From Acidobacteriota bacterium (GTDB lineage Bacteria; Acidobacteriota; Thermoanaerobaculia; Thermoanaerobaculales; Thermoanaerobaculaceae), in NCBI GenBank assembly GCA_003133645.1, contig PKYI01000096.1, forward strand, positions 1-64,000: a stretch of DNA of 64,000 nt, in the 5' to 3' direction. A model generated the notes under the pieces. That model saw nothing but the letters and a program-made list of their open reading frames with translations. It was not told where the DNA came from and did not search any database. Positions 41,936-51,308 of this stretch are shown one piece after another; position 1 is the first letter of the stretch, and every line of letters starts with the position of its first letter. The position numbers and the translations under genes are program-made.

Positions 41936-43135
41936 TCAGGACTTGGGGAAGTGCTCGACTTTGACCGTAAGGTGCCCCGCCATCGCCCCCGCCTCCCGCG
42001 TCAGCGACCGGCCGATGACGACCCTCTGGATCTGGTTGGTGCCCTCGTAGATCTGCGTGATCTTGGCGTCCCGCATGTACTTCTCGATCGGGTAGTCCTG
42101 GCAGTACCCGTACCCGCCGAACAGCTGCACCGCGTCGGTCGTGACCCGCATCGCGGTGTCGGTCGCGAATACCTTGGACATCGCCGCGAGGCGGGAGACG
42201 TTCGGCAGCCCGGCGTCGATGGCGCGGGCCGCGGTGTAGACGAGCTGGCGCGCCGCCTCGATCTGGATCGCCATGTCGGCGAGCATGAACTGCGTCGCCT
42301 GGAACGACATCACGCTCTGCCCGAACTGCTGCCGTTCCGAGGTGTAGCGGATCGCCCACTCCATCGCGCCCTGGGCGAGGCCGACGGCCTGCGCCGCGAC
42401 CCCGGGGCGGGCGCGGTCGAGGGTCATCATCGCGTTGGCGAAGCCCGCTCCCTCCTTGTCGCCGAGCAGCGCCGAGGAGGGAACGCGGCAGTTCTTGAAG
42501 TGCAGCTCGTGCACCGGCACGCAGCGGATCCCCATGAGCTGCTCGCGCTTGCCGATCTCGAAGCCGGGCGTGTCTTTCTCGACGATGAACGCCGAGGCGC
42601 CGCGCGTGCCGCGGTCCGGGTTGGTCGAAGCGTACACCGTGTAGATGCTCGCGGCGTTGGCGTTGGTGGTCCACTTCTTGTCGCCGTCGATGACGTAGCC
42701 GTCGCCGTCCTTGACCGCCCGCGCCCGCAGTGAGCCCGCGTCGGAGCCCGACGCTTTCTCCGACAACCCGAACGCGATCAGCTTCTCGCCTGTCGTGATG
42801 GCGGGCAGGTAGCGACGCTTCTGCTCTTCGGTCCCGCCGAGCACGATCGGGAAGCTGCCGAGGGCGTTGACCGCATACGCCACACCCACCCCGCCGCACG
42901 CCCGCGAGAGCTGCTCCACCACGACGCACATGTCGAGCACGCCGGCGCCGTGGCCGCCGTACTCCTTGGGGACCCAGATCCCCATCAGGTCGTACTCCTT
43001 CAGCGCCGCGATCACGCTCCACGGGTACTCGCCGGTGCGGTCGAGCTCGGCGGCCACCGGCCGCACGTACTTCTCCGTGACCTCGCGGGCCTTCGCCTGG
43101 TACTCCTGGGTCTTCGCGCCAAGCAGCTCTTTCAT
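41936..43135 (-). CDS. Acyl-CoA dehydrogenase
   Basis: Predicted 399 aa flavoprotein. Family stretches are GIWVPKEYGGHGAG, LSEKASGSDAGSLRARAV, GDKKWTTNANAASIYTVYA, FGQSVMSFQATQFMLADMAIQIEAARQLVYTAAR, LFGGYGYCQDYPIEKYMRDAKITQIYEGTNQIQRVVIGR. The catalytic base would be the glutamate of YEGTNQIQR, as in short/medium-chain and glutaryl/butyryl-type enzymes. It oxidises an acyl-CoA with electrons passed to ETF; the chain length is unknown and no etfAB is nearby. ATG 43135 begins MKELLGAKTQEY with GGGAGAGAACATG context. Confidence 0.94.
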   Translation of the reverse strand: MKELLGAKTQEYQAKAREVTEKYVRPVAAELDRTGEYPWSVIAALKEYDLMGIWVPKEYGGHGAGVLDMCVVVEQLSRACGGVGVAYAVNALGSFPIVLGGTEEQKRRYLPAITTGEKLIAFGLSEKASGSDAGSLRARAVKDGDGYVIDGDKKWTTNANAASIYTVYASTNPDRGTRGASAFIVEKDTPGFEIGKREQLMGIRCVPVHELHFKNCRVPSSALLGDKEGAGFANAMMTLDRARPGVAAQAVGLAQGAMEWAIRYTSERQQFGQSVMSFQATQFMLADMAIQIEAARQLVYTAARAIDAGLPNVSRLAAMSKVFATDTAMRVTTDAVQLFGGYGYCQDYPIEKYMRDAKITQIYEGTNQIQRVVIGRSLTREAGAMAGHLTVKVEHFPKS

Positions 43136-43221
43136 GTTCTCTCCCTCGTTCCGGACGGATTTTACACCGCGCCCAGCGTGCGCTGGGTGCCGGGGCGTGC
43201 GAGAATCCAGCCGGAGCCACC

Positions 43222-44385
43222 GTGTTCTCCCGCCGCGTCCCATCCGACCTCGCCCCGAACCGCATCGCCGCCGCGCGGGCGGCGGCGGCGCCGCCGTTCG
43301 ACCTCACGGCCTCGAACCCTACGGCGTGCGGCATCGCCTATCCCGGCGGCCTTCTCGACGCCCTCGCCGACCGCGCCGGCCTGACGTACCGGCCGCATCC
43401 GCGCGGCCTGGAGTCGGCGCGGCGCGCCGCCGCCGCGGAGTACCGGCGGTTTGGAGTCGAGGTGGACCCGGAGCGCGTGCTGCTGACCGCCTCGACCAGC
43501 GAGGCGTACGCGTTCCTGTTCAAGCTCCTGGCCGAGCCGGGCGGCGCGGTGCTGGTGCCGTCGCCGTCGTACCCACTGTTCGAACACCTGGCCCGCGTCG
43601 AGGGCGTGGAGGCGCTGCCGTACGACCTCAACCCCGAGTTCGGTTGGCGCCCCGACCTCGACGCACTCGCCTCCGCCCCGGCGGCGGTGCGCGCCGTCGT
43701 CGTCGTGCACCCCAACAACCCGACCGGGTCGTTCGTGCACCCCGACGACGCGGCGGCGATCGAGCGCCTGGCCGCCGCCCGCGGCTGGGCGGTCATCGCG
43801 GATGAGGTCTTCCTCGACTACCCACTGGCCGGGGGGGACGGCAACGGGCGGAGCTTCGCCGGCGCGGAGCAGGCGCTCACGTTCGCCCTCGGCGGCCTCT
43901 CCAAGAGCGTCGGCCTACCGCAGCTCAAGCTCGCCTGGATCGCGACCGGCGGGCCCCAGCCGCTGGTCGAGGCGGCGCTCGCGCGCCTCGAGTTCATCGC
44001 CGACACCTTCCTCTCGGTGGGCACGCCGGTGCAGCTCGCGCTCCCCGCCCTGCTGCGCGAGGGCGCGCCGGTGCGCGCCGCGATCTTGGAGCGCTGCCGG
44101 GCCAACCTCGCCGAGCTGCAACGGGCGGCGGCCGCCGTTCCAGAGGTGAGCGTGCCGCCGCCAGGAGGCGGCTGGAGCGCCACGCTGCGGTTTCCGGCCG
44201 TGGTCGGCGAGGAGGAGCTGGCGCTCGAGTTGCTCGAGAGCGACGGCGTCGCGGTCCACCCCGGCTATTTTTTCGACTTCCCCAGCGCCGGCACGCTCGT
44301 GCTCAGCCTGCTGCCGGAGCCGGCCGCGTTCGCCGAGGGGGTGCGCCACCTGCTTGCCCGGGTGCGGGCACACCTCAACCGCTAA
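43222..44385 (+). CDS. Class I/II PLP-dependent aminotransferase
   Basis: Predicted 387 aa. LLTASTSEAYAFLFKLL is the cofactor phosphate region, VVVHPNNPTGSFV holds the conserved NNPTG, VIADEVFLDYPL the Asp/Tyr for the pyridine ring, and K228 in GGLSKSVGLPQLK is the Schiff-base lysine. The C-terminal arginine is in VLSLLPEP-type context rather than the usual R-x-x-F, so substrate specificity may differ. GTG 43222 has GGAG 6 bases upstream. It is divergent from the acyl-CoA dehydrogenase gene. Confidence 0.88.
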   Translation: MFSRRVPSDLAPNRIAAARAAAAPPFDLTASNPTACGIAYPGGLLDALADRAGLTYRPHPRGLESARRAAAAEYRRFGVEVDPERVLLTASTSEAYAFLFKLLAEPGGAVLVPSPSYPLFEHLARVEGVEALPYDLNPEFGWRPDLDALASAPAAVRAVVVVHPNNPTGSFVHPDDAAAIERLAAARGWAVIADEVFLDYPLAGGDGNGRSFAGAEQALTFALGGLSKSVGLPQLKLAWIATGGPQPLVEAALARLEFIADTFLSVGTPVQLALPALLREGAPVRAAILERCRANLAELQRAAAAVPEVSVPPPGGGWSATLRFPAVVGEEELALELLESDGVAVHPGYFFDFPSAGTLVLSLLPEPAAFAEGVRHLLARVRAHLNR

Positions 44386-44453
44386 GCGCCCTCGCCCGCC
44401 GTCGAGCCCGGCGGCGCGGCGCGCCCCGGCTGGTAAGCTGGCCGCGAGCGAAT

Positions 44454-45011
44454 ATGTCACGGACCGTTGGACCCGACCCCGCCGGTGGCGACTCGACGCG
44501 AGGCGCGAGCATCCACGTTGCCCTCGTGACGCCCGAGATCGCCTGGAACACCGGCAACGCGGGACGCACCTGTTTGGCGGCCGGCGCGCAGCTCCATCTC
44601 GTGCGCCCGCTCGGGTTTTCCCTCGACGAGCGCGAGGTGCGCCGGGCTGGCGTCGACTACTGGCCGAGGGTCAACCCGGTGGTGTGGGACGACCTGCCGG
44701 CGTTCGAAGCCGCCCTCCCGGCGCTCGGCGAGCCCTACTTCTTCTCGGCGGAGGCGCCGCACGAGCTGTGGGACGTGTCGTTCCCGCAGGAGGTGGTGCT
44801 GGTCTTCGGGCGCGAGAGCGGCGGCCTCCCCGACGACGTGCGCGCGCGCCACGCCGATCGAATGGTCTGCATCCCGATGGCGGACACCAAGATGCGTTCG
44901 CTCAACGTGTCGACGGCCGTGGCCGTCGCGCTGTACGAGGTGGTCCGCCAGCGCCGGACGGGGCGGCGCGCCACCGATCTCAGGGCCGGCCCGCCGAAAG
45001 GTGGTGCCTGA
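44454..45011 (+). CDS. trmL: tRNA (cytidine(34)-2'-O)-methyltransferase TrmL
   Basis: Predicted 185 aa SPOUT methyltransferase. Motifs: VALVTPEIAWNTGNAGRTCLAAGAQLHLVRPLGF, LVFGRESGGLP (motif 2) and VCIPMADTKMRSLNVSTAVAVALYEVVRQ (motif 3 with the trefoil knot). It methylates the wobble base of some leucine tRNAs. The first 19 residues are not conserved, so translation may begin later. Its 3' end overlaps the decayed CocE-like gene on the other strand by 32 bases. Confidence 0.93.
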   Translation: MSRTVGPDPAGGDSTRGASIHVALVTPEIAWNTGNAGRTCLAAGAQLHLVRPLGFSLDEREVRRAGVDYWPRVNPVVWDDLPAFEAALPALGEPYFFSAEAPHELWDVSFPQEVVLVFGRESGGLPDDVRARHADRMVCIPMADTKMRSLNVSTAVAVALYEVVRQRRTGRRATDLRAGPPKGGA

Positions 45012-46168
45012 CGCGGTGGACCGCGACGGTCGGCACGATGAACTCCGAGGTGAAGATCGAGTTGACCAGCACGCTCACCTGGGCCGTGGTGGCGCGCGCG
45101 CCGGGGTCGTCGGAGAGCGACGAGCCACCCTGCATGTTCACGTCGAACCGGTCGTAGTTCGACGACGGCACGTCGATGCGAAGGCGGTCTCCCGCCGGGA
45201 TCGCAACCGCCACCTTCGGGACGCCCCTCGATCGGCGTCAGGTCGCCCGGACCCTGGGTGGCCGCACCCTCGACCAGGATGGCGCCGAACAGCGTCGGCA
45301 CCGGGTTCGACGGGTCGCTCGTGTTGGTGACCGAAGCTATGGCAGAGGCCGGCGGGAGCGGGCTCAGCTCGCGGCTCTCGGTGAGTTAGAAGGGGAGGGC
45401 CTGTGCGCCGGGAGGGGGCCAGGCGGCAGCGTCGACCCAGGCGTTGTCGTTGATGCGGAAGTAACGGAACGTCGCCCGCGCCCCGTACCCGTTGGCGGCA
45501 CCGCGGAGGTAGAAGTCGAAGAACTCCTTGGCGCGGAGCGAGGACTCCCCTTCCGCGGCCGGGTACGTGAGCTCGCCCTGTTGGAGCTTGCCGATGTCGC
45601 TGTGGCTCCAGGGCCCGATCAGGACCTTCTGCGACCCTCGCGCGCTCGGACCGCCTCCGGTCTGCACGGCCGCCGCCACCGCGAGCGAGATGTCGGTCTC
45701 GTGGTCGTACCAACCCGAGATGTGCAGCATCGGCACGTCGATCTCCCCGGGCTGCACGCCGCCCGCCGCCAGTGCGTCCCAGACGCCGTCTTCCAGAGGG
45801 TGCGCCTTCACGATGTCGCCGCCGCCGAAGTGACCGGCCACGAAGCCGTTCTTGTTGCGCGCATAGACCCCGCCGGGGTAGTAGAGCCCGTAGCTGTCGT
45901 GGTCGTGCCCGACGATCGGGACGCAGGCCACCAGGTGCGGCGGTCGCTGCGCCGCCGTCTGGAACTGGATCACTCCCAGCGCCGAGACGCCCCAGGTGCC
46001 GACGTGGCCGTCGCACCACGGCTGCCGCGCGATCCACTCGACCGTGTCGTAGTCGTCGAGGCCGCGGTCGTAGCCGGGGACCGCGGCCGCCGCCGAGGCG
46101 AAGAACCCCCGCCAGTCGGTCACCACGAACGCGTAGTCGGGGTCCTTCAGCAGCGGATCGTCGGACAG
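44980..46168 (-). pseudogene. Decayed CocE/NonD-family hydrolase (X-Pro peptidase-like)
   Basis: Recognisable parts: YAFVVTDWRGFFAS and YDTVEWIARQPWCDG, the nucleophile motif GVSALG, GWYDH and GPWSHSDIG of the catalytic triad in one frame (46168-45389). Then LPF-stop-LTESRELS, where TAA replaces the tyrosine of the usual LPFYL; the same frame continues with DPSNPVPTLFGA and GPGDLTPIEGRPEGG. After this about 100 residues of the C-terminal jelly roll are missing and the frame changes to IPAGDRLRIDVPSSNYDRFDVN (45200-44980). The N-terminal 70-100 residues are also missing, with an in-frame TAG at 46169-46171. Ancestors are secreted or cytoplasmic acyl/peptidyl hydrolases. Confidence 0.82.
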
Positions 46169-46345
46169 CTATCGTGACGAGCGGCGCGGCCCGCCGTTGA
46201 CCAGCTCGCGCAACCGCCGCCGGCGCGGCTGCGTATGATGCCGTGGCACCGCCGGGCGAGACGCGCGAAGCCGACCGAGAAGCGGCCGCCGCGCGTGGCC
46301 CGGAACCGTGCCGGGGAGGCTACCCTGAGCCGCCGTTACGCTTCG

Positions 46346-47530
46346 ATGGATCGCTCCCTCAACCTCGACCGCCGGGAGTTCGTCAAGGCCGCCAGCGCCT
46401 GCTCGGCGGTCGTTTCCGGCCTCGTCCTCGGCGTGCCGGCGTTCGGCGAGCAGCAGGAGAGGCCCGCCGAGGTCGAGACGAACATCCTCGACTTCATGAA
46501 GGTGCCGAAGGGGAAGTTCGCGCTCCCCGGTCCGTTCCCGGGGCGGGTGGTCAAAGTGACGGACCCCAGGTCGCTGGCCGGCGACGCGGTCGACGCGAAG
46601 GTGGTCCGCGGCATGCTCGAGCGCGGCCTCCGCAAGCTGACGGGCGATAGCATGAAGAAGAGCTTCGCGCGGCTCTTCACCCCCGACGACGTCGTCGGGC
46701 TCAAGGTGAACCCGGTCGGGGCGCCGCTCATCAGCACCAAGCCGGAGCTCGTCGAGGCCGTGATCGGATGGCTCGTCGAGGGCGGCATCCCCAAGGGCAA
46801 CATCGTGATCTGGGACCGCTTCGACTTCATGCTCAAGGACGGGGGGTTCACGGCCGGCCGCTTCCCCGGCGTGCGCGTCGAGGGGCTGCAGACCATGGAC
46901 GAGCAGGGCAACGCCTGGCGCGACGCCGGCGGTCGTCACGTCTCGGCCGCCAACTTCGACACCGAGGCGTACTACTTCGCCAAGGGGGTCCTCGGCAAGG
47001 GCGTGCGCGGCTACAAGGACGACGAGTCCTACCTGAACCAGCACGTCTTCGCCGGCGAGTACTCGTATTTCGGCAAGCTCGTGACCCGCAAGCTCACCAA
47101 GATCGTGAACCTCGCCGCCTACAAGAACACCGGAAACGGCATCTCGATGGCGACGAAGAATCTCGGGTTCGGGTCGATCTGCAACACCGGCCGCCTGCAC
47201 GCGCCGTTGTTCTTCCGCGTCAACACCGAGGTGCTCGCGGCGCCGTGGGTGCGCGACAAGCTGGTGCTGAACATCACCGACGGGCTGCGCGGCCAGTACG
47301 AGGACGGCCCGGACAAGAACGAGAAGTTCGTCTACCCGAACCACGCGCTCTACCTCGCGACCGACCCGTTCGCCCTCGACATGGTCTGCCACCGCGAGCT
47401 CGTCGCCAAGCGCAAGGCGATGGGGATCGCGGTCAACGAGCACCCGAAGTACACCGAGTACCTCTTCTACGGCGAGAAGCTCGGCCTCGGGGTCGCGACG
47501 CCGGAGAAGATCACGCTGGTGCGGGCGTGA
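46346..47530 (+). CDS. DUF362-family protein with Tat-type signal
   Basis: Predicted 394 aa. The N-terminus LDRREFVKAASACSAVVSGLVLG is a Tat-like RR-x-F-x-K signal. The body has DUF362 stretches: DDVVGLKVNPVGAPLISTKPELVEAVIGWLVEGGIPKGNIVIWDRFDFML, KLTKIVNLAAYKNTGNGISMATKNLGFGSICNTGRLHA, LVLNITDGLRGQYEDGP and PNHALYLATDPFALDMVCHREL. The biochemical role of DUF362 is not settled; many members are Fe-S-associated or secreted. It shares a GTGA overlap with the next gene. ATG 46346 fits the signal peptide; no strong ribosome site is seen. Confidence 0.85.
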   Translation: MDRSLNLDRREFVKAASACSAVVSGLVLGVPAFGEQQERPAEVETNILDFMKVPKGKFALPGPFPGRVVKVTDPRSLAGDAVDAKVVRGMLERGLRKLTGDSMKKSFARLFTPDDVVGLKVNPVGAPLISTKPELVEAVIGWLVEGGIPKGNIVIWDRFDFMLKDGGFTAGRFPGVRVEGLQTMDEQGNAWRDAGGRHVSAANFDTEAYYFAKGVLGKGVRGYKDDESYLNQHVFAGEYSYFGKLVTRKLTKIVNLAAYKNTGNGISMATKNLGFGSICNTGRLHAPLFFRVNTEVLAAPWVRDKLVLNITDGLRGQYEDGPDKNEKFVYPNHALYLATDPFALDMVCHRELVAKRKAMGIAVNEHPKYTEYLFYGEKLGLGVATPEKITLVRA

Positions 47531-48399
47531 GAGCCACGGTCCCGGCCGTTCTCGCCCTCCTCCTCGCCGCAACCGTCGCCGCGGCGGGCGACGACGCTCT
47601 CCTGCCACCATCAGGCTTCGCCGGCGGTTGGACGAGGGACGGCCAGGCGAAGGTTTTCCCCGCCAGCTCTCTGTACAACCATATCGACGGCGGCGCCGAG
47701 ATCTTCCTCGAGCTCGGCTTCGAGGCGGCCACCGTGCAGCGCTACGCGCGCGCGGCGGACGAGATCGTGGTGGAGTGCTACCGGATGCGCGACGCGGAAG
47801 CCGCCCAGGCGATCTACCTCGACAAGTGCGGCGCCGAGACCCCGTCACCGGGCTTCGGCGAGCGCCACACCGCCGGCCGCTACCAGCTGCTGTTCGTGCG
47901 CGACCGCTACTTCGTCATCGTCAACAACCCTCCCGGAACGCCGGCGGTGGCCCCCGTCCTGGTCGAGTTCGCCCGGGCGATCGCCGGACGGCTCGCGCCG
48001 GGGGGCAACGTGCGGACGTTCGACGTGTTGCCGCGTGCAGGGATCGTCCCCGGCTCGCTGCGCCTGATCCGCGGCAGCGTCGGCCTGCAGGAGATCGCGA
48101 CGCTCGGCGATGGCGACATCTTGCGCCTCGGCGGCACGCTCACCGCGGCCGCGGCTCGGTACACGGGCGGCGCCACTGGGGACCGGACGCTCGTCGTGGT
48201 CGTCTACCCGAGCGAGGCCGAGGCGGCCGCCGCGTTCCGCCACCTCGCCGATCATCTCGACCCCGAGATCCGGCTCCTGACCGCCACCGAGCGGCGCCTC
48301 GTCTTCGCGAGCTACGACGGCACGTTCGGCGTCGCCGCCCGCACCGGGACGCGCCTCGAGCTCACCCTCCGCTTGAAGGCGCCGCCGGCGCCGGAGTAA
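47527..48399 (+). CDS. Secreted protein, DUF6599-like partner of the DUF362 gene
   Basis: Predicted 290 aa with a signal peptide (VPAVLALLLAATVAAAG). It contains SLYNHIDGGAEIFLELGFEAATVQRY and AGRYQLLFVRDRYFVIVNN, which I associate with the DUF6599 group; this is recognition from memory and should be treated as tentative. No catalytic motif is evident. The GTGA overlap with the DUF362 gene implies a joint function, perhaps handling a periplasmic substrate or cofactor. Confidence 0.7.
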   Translation: MRATVPAVLALLLAATVAAAGDDALLPPSGFAGGWTRDGQAKVFPASSLYNHIDGGAEIFLELGFEAATVQRYARAADEIVVECYRMRDAEAAQAIYLDKCGAETPSPGFGERHTAGRYQLLFVRDRYFVIVNNPPGTPAVAPVLVEFARAIAGRLAPGGNVRTFDVLPRAGIVPGSLRLIRGSVGLQEIATLGDGDILRLGGTLTAAAARYTGGATGDRTLVVVVYPSEAEAAAAFRHLADHLDPEIRLLTATERRLVFASYDGTFGVAARTGTRLELTLRLKAPPAPE

Positions 48400-48415
48400 G
48401 CGGGGTCGCCGCCAC

Positions 48416-49726
48416 TCACGCCGGCAGGCGGAACACCGTTGGTCGCGTCAGGAAGGCGTTGGCCGCGACCCGGCCCGCGAGCACGCCGGCGGCGCCAGCC
48501 ACCGCTCCCACCAGGTCAAACGCCTCGACCCCGAGCGCCATGACCGCGACGATCCCCGTGACCTCGACCGCGGTGGCCCAGGTGATCATTGCGGTCCTGC
48601 GGGCGTGGACGAGCAGGGCGCGTTGGAACGACAGCAGCACCTCGAGCGCCGGCATCAGGCACAGGATGCGCAACGGCGCGAGGCCGAACCGCGTCAGCTC
48701 GGCCGGAAGCCCCGAGACAACGCCGAACCAGGCCGACGCGAGCGGCGAGAACGCCACGACGGCGAGCCCGCCGGCCGTGGCCGCCGCGAGGACGGCGGCG
48801 AACCTTCCGAGCGCGCCGACGTGGCGGCGGTCGTCGCCCAGCAGCGCGATGCCGACCTCCTGGTATGCGAACCCGGTGCTGCGGAAGGCGAAGACCAGGG
48901 CGGTCACCACCGGCCACACCGCCAGCGAATCCAGGGCCGCCCGGCTGTGGCCGAGCAGGAAGGTGACCATCGGGTTGACCCCGAGCGTCAGCACCGAAGT
49001 CAGGGCGAGCGGAACGTAGAAGCGCACGATGGCCCGCGTGGTCAGCGCCGGACCGGGCAACCTGGGGGCATCGGCACGCACGAGCGTTCGGACAGCAGCT
49101 CGGGCCATGAACCGGCTCGCGACCGCCTCGGCCGTCACGCCGGCCGAGAGGGCGCCGGCCCCGACGAACGCCCCCGGCAGCGCGGTGAATAGGTACAGAC
49201 CGAGGGCAACAAGCGCCATGGCGAGAACGCGCACGACGGTGCCGTACGCCACCCGCCGGGTCAGGTGGCTTCTGATCAGGACCCCCTGGAAGAAGCGCCG
49301 GTAGCCGATCGCCGCCGGCCACGGCAGCAGGATCGCGGTTGCGACGTGGGTGAGCTGCGCCACCTCGTGGGGGAGACCGATCAGCCGCTCGGCCACGAAG
49401 CGGAACACCGGCGGCAGCAGTAGCACGGCCATCACCAGCGTGATCGCCGCGTTGAGAGAGTACGCGAAGCGCCGCAGGAGAAGGAACGAGTGCCGGTCGC
49501 CGACCAGCGCCACGGCGGCGCTCATCATCATGATGATCGGCGCCTCGATGAGCATGGCGAACGAGAACGCCACCCCGAACGCCGCAAGGTTGAACTTGGC
49601 GTCGCCCATCCGGGCGATCACGGCGGCCAGGAACGACCCTTCGACCGACATCATCAGCCAGGTGGCCGCAAGCGGCGCCCAGAACCGCGCGATCTGGCGC
49701 AGCGTCAACGTCTCGCTCGTCTCCAC
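48416..49726 (-). CDS. MATE/MOP-superfamily-like membrane transporter
   Basis: Predicted 436 aa with about 12 hydrophobic helices. The N-terminus LRQIARFWAPLAATWLMMSVEGSFLAAVIARMG and the repeat FYVPLALTSVLTLGVNPMVTFLLGHS are the paired half-repeats of MOP/MATE-like exporters, with resemblance to the ANKH-like branch. The substrate is unknown. It converges on the DUF6599-like gene with 16 bases between the stops. ATG 49726 gives a short cytoplasmic N-terminus. Confidence 0.78.
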   Translation of the reverse strand: METSETLTLRQIARFWAPLAATWLMMSVEGSFLAAVIARMGDAKFNLAAFGVAFSFAMLIEAPIIMMMSAAVALVGDRHSFLLLRRFAYSLNAAITLVMAVLLLPPVFRFVAERLIGLPHEVAQLTHVATAILLPWPAAIGYRRFFQGVLIRSHLTRRVAYGTVVRVLAMALVALGLYLFTALPGAFVGAGALSAGVTAEAVASRFMARAAVRTLVRADAPRLPGPALTTRAIVRFYVPLALTSVLTLGVNPMVTFLLGHSRAALDSLAVWPVVTALVFAFRSTGFAYQEVGIALLGDDRRHVGALGRFAAVLAAATAGGLAVVAFSPLASAWFGVVSGLPAELTRFGLAPLRILCLMPALEVLLSFQRALLVHARRTAMITWATAVEVTGIVAVMALGVEAFDLVGAVAGAAGVLAGRVAANAFLTRPTVFRLPA

Positions 49727-49822
49727 GGCCTCCCCCGGGAACGCGGCCGTCCCCCACGCTGACTTTCCGCCGCCGAAGGATACCCGGTGCGCTGGTAGGA
49801 TGCTTATCCAGGAGGTTCACCG

Positions 49823-50746
49823 ATGCCAAGGCACGCGTTTCGATGGCTCCTCGCGACGTTCGCAGCCCAGGCGATCGCCGGGGTCGCGCTCGCCGCCCCG
49901 CCGCAGACTGAACCACTCTCGTTCCTCGTCGCCGCCGACATGCGCGAGTACGCCGGGGGCAAGTACTCGGGACCCGACTACTTCCTCGGCGCCGCCGAGG
50001 CGATGCGCGCGACGGGACCGGCGGCGTTCCTCGTGATCCCCGGCGACCTCGAGCCTCCGGAGCCGGTCGTCGAGGTCATCCGGACCGTGTTCGGCGGCGG
50101 CTTCCCGTTCTACCCCGCGGTCGGCAACCATGACACCGACCGCAAGGAGTACATCGCGTACCTGCGCGGGCTCAACACCGGCGGGACCTCGCTCCCCCAC
50201 GTCGTGCGCAAGGGCCCCCCTGGCGCGGTCGAGACGATGTACGCCTTCGAGTTCGGCGACGTGCACGTCGCGGTGATCAACGAGTATTACGACGGCGCCT
50301 CCGACACCGGCAGCGACGGGGACGTGGGTGCCGCGACCTACGCCTGGCTGGCCGCGGACCTGGCCGCCACCGCCAAGCCGTACGTCTTCGTGGTCGGCCA
50401 CGAACCGGCGTTCCCGTTGCCCGACATGACGACCGGTCGGATGCGCCACGAGAAGACCTCGCTCAACCGGCACACGGCCGACCGCGACCGCTTCTGGAAA
50501 CTGTTGCGGGACCGCAAGGTCACGGCGTATCTCTGCGGCCACACCCATGACGCCTCCGCCAAAAGGATCGAAGGCGTGTGGCAGCTCGACTGCGGCCACG
50601 CCCGCGGGAAGGGCGACACTGGCGCGCCGAGCACGTTCCTGCGGATCACGGCCGGCGGCGGCGAGTGCCGTTACGAGGTCTACCGCGCCGATTCCGACGG
50701 ACGCAACTACACGGTCCGCCTCGCCGGCTCGCTGGTCAAGGAGTGA
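49823..50746 (+). CDS. Secreted calcineurin-like metallophosphoesterase
   Basis: Predicted 307 aa with a signal peptide (FAAQAIAGVALAAPP). Metal motifs are IPGDLEPP (GD), AVGNHDTD (GNHD), VVGHEPAF (GHE) and LCGHTHDAS (GHTH). The first DxH motif is less clear; LVAADMRE stands at that place without the histidine. Likely a periplasmic phosphoesterase of unknown substrate. AGGAGG precedes ATG 49823 at good spacing, and TAGGAT lies upstream as a possible -10. Confidence 0.86.
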   Translation: MPRHAFRWLLATFAAQAIAGVALAAPPQTEPLSFLVAADMREYAGGKYSGPDYFLGAAEAMRATGPAAFLVIPGDLEPPEPVVEVIRTVFGGGFPFYPAVGNHDTDRKEYIAYLRGLNTGGTSLPHVVRKGPPGAVETMYAFEFGDVHVAVINEYYDGASDTGSDGDVGAATYAWLAADLAATAKPYVFVVGHEPAFPLPDMTTGRMRHEKTSLNRHTADRDRFWKLLRDRKVTAYLCGHTHDASAKRIEGVWQLDCGHARGKGDTGAPSTFLRITAGGGECRYEVYRADSDGRNYTVRLAGSLVKE

Positions 50747-50767
50747 CCCGCCGCAACACCGGCTTCG

Positions 50768-51172
50768 CTACTCGTAGCGGATCGCGACCGCGACGATCTT
50801 GCGGCCGTACACCGGGTACGCGCTGCGCGACCACCATGGCCCCTGCACCACCGTCCCGACCCGCCTGAACTTGTCGTACACGAGCACCGCGGCGTTGGCG
50901 CCGAGCTTGGCGGCCTCGACGCGGAGCGCTTGTTCCATCATCGCCACGGAGGGGTGCCCCGAGGGTTCGAGGAACACCTCGCCGAGCCGGACCACGCCCC
51001 GCCGCGGCTCGTGCCGCAGGATCTCCACCGAGTTCGGGTCGGTGGGCGCGAACTGCGACACGCCGAGGTAATGGGTGGACGACACGCCTACCGTCGTGCA
51101 CGCGGCCACTGCGACCGTCGCGAGCAACAGCACCGCCGCGACCGTTGTCCTATGCGTCACCTCGCCTGTCAT
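50768..51172 (-). CDS. Small putative lipoprotein
   Basis: Predicted 134 aa. The N-terminal signal ends in the lipobox VAAC (LLLATVAVAAC), so the mature protein would start at the cysteine and be lipid-anchored. The rest has HYLGVSQFAPTDPNSVEIL and LRVEAAKLGANAAVLVYDKF, which resembles small outer-membrane lipoproteins of unknown function with an alpha/beta fold. ATG 51172 has GGGAGGG 6 bases upstream. It converges on the phosphoesterase gene with 21 bases between the stops. Confidence 0.75.
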   Translation of the reverse strand: MTGEVTHRTTVAAVLLLATVAVAACTTVGVSSTHYLGVSQFAPTDPNSVEILRHEPRRGVVRLGEVFLEPSGHPSVAMMEQALRVEAAKLGANAAVLVYDKFRRVGTVVQGPWWSRSAYPVYGRKIVAVAIRYE

Positions 51173-51308
51173 CGTTTGGCCCTCCCGGCTCACGGTACCG
51201 CCCCTCACAGGAGAGGGACGAACGCGGCCTGGGCCGGGTTGACACCCTCCCACCGGACGGCTCGCACCCGCAGCAACCGCAATCGGTTCCCCGCTCCGGC
51301 GCTCGCGT

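Noticed and set aside
45386-45388. TAA read as tyrosine in the CocE-like gene
   Set aside because: A tyrosine is expected at that place, but the gene also lacks its N-terminus and about 100 C-terminal residues with a frame change, and other genes in the window use TAA as a normal stop.
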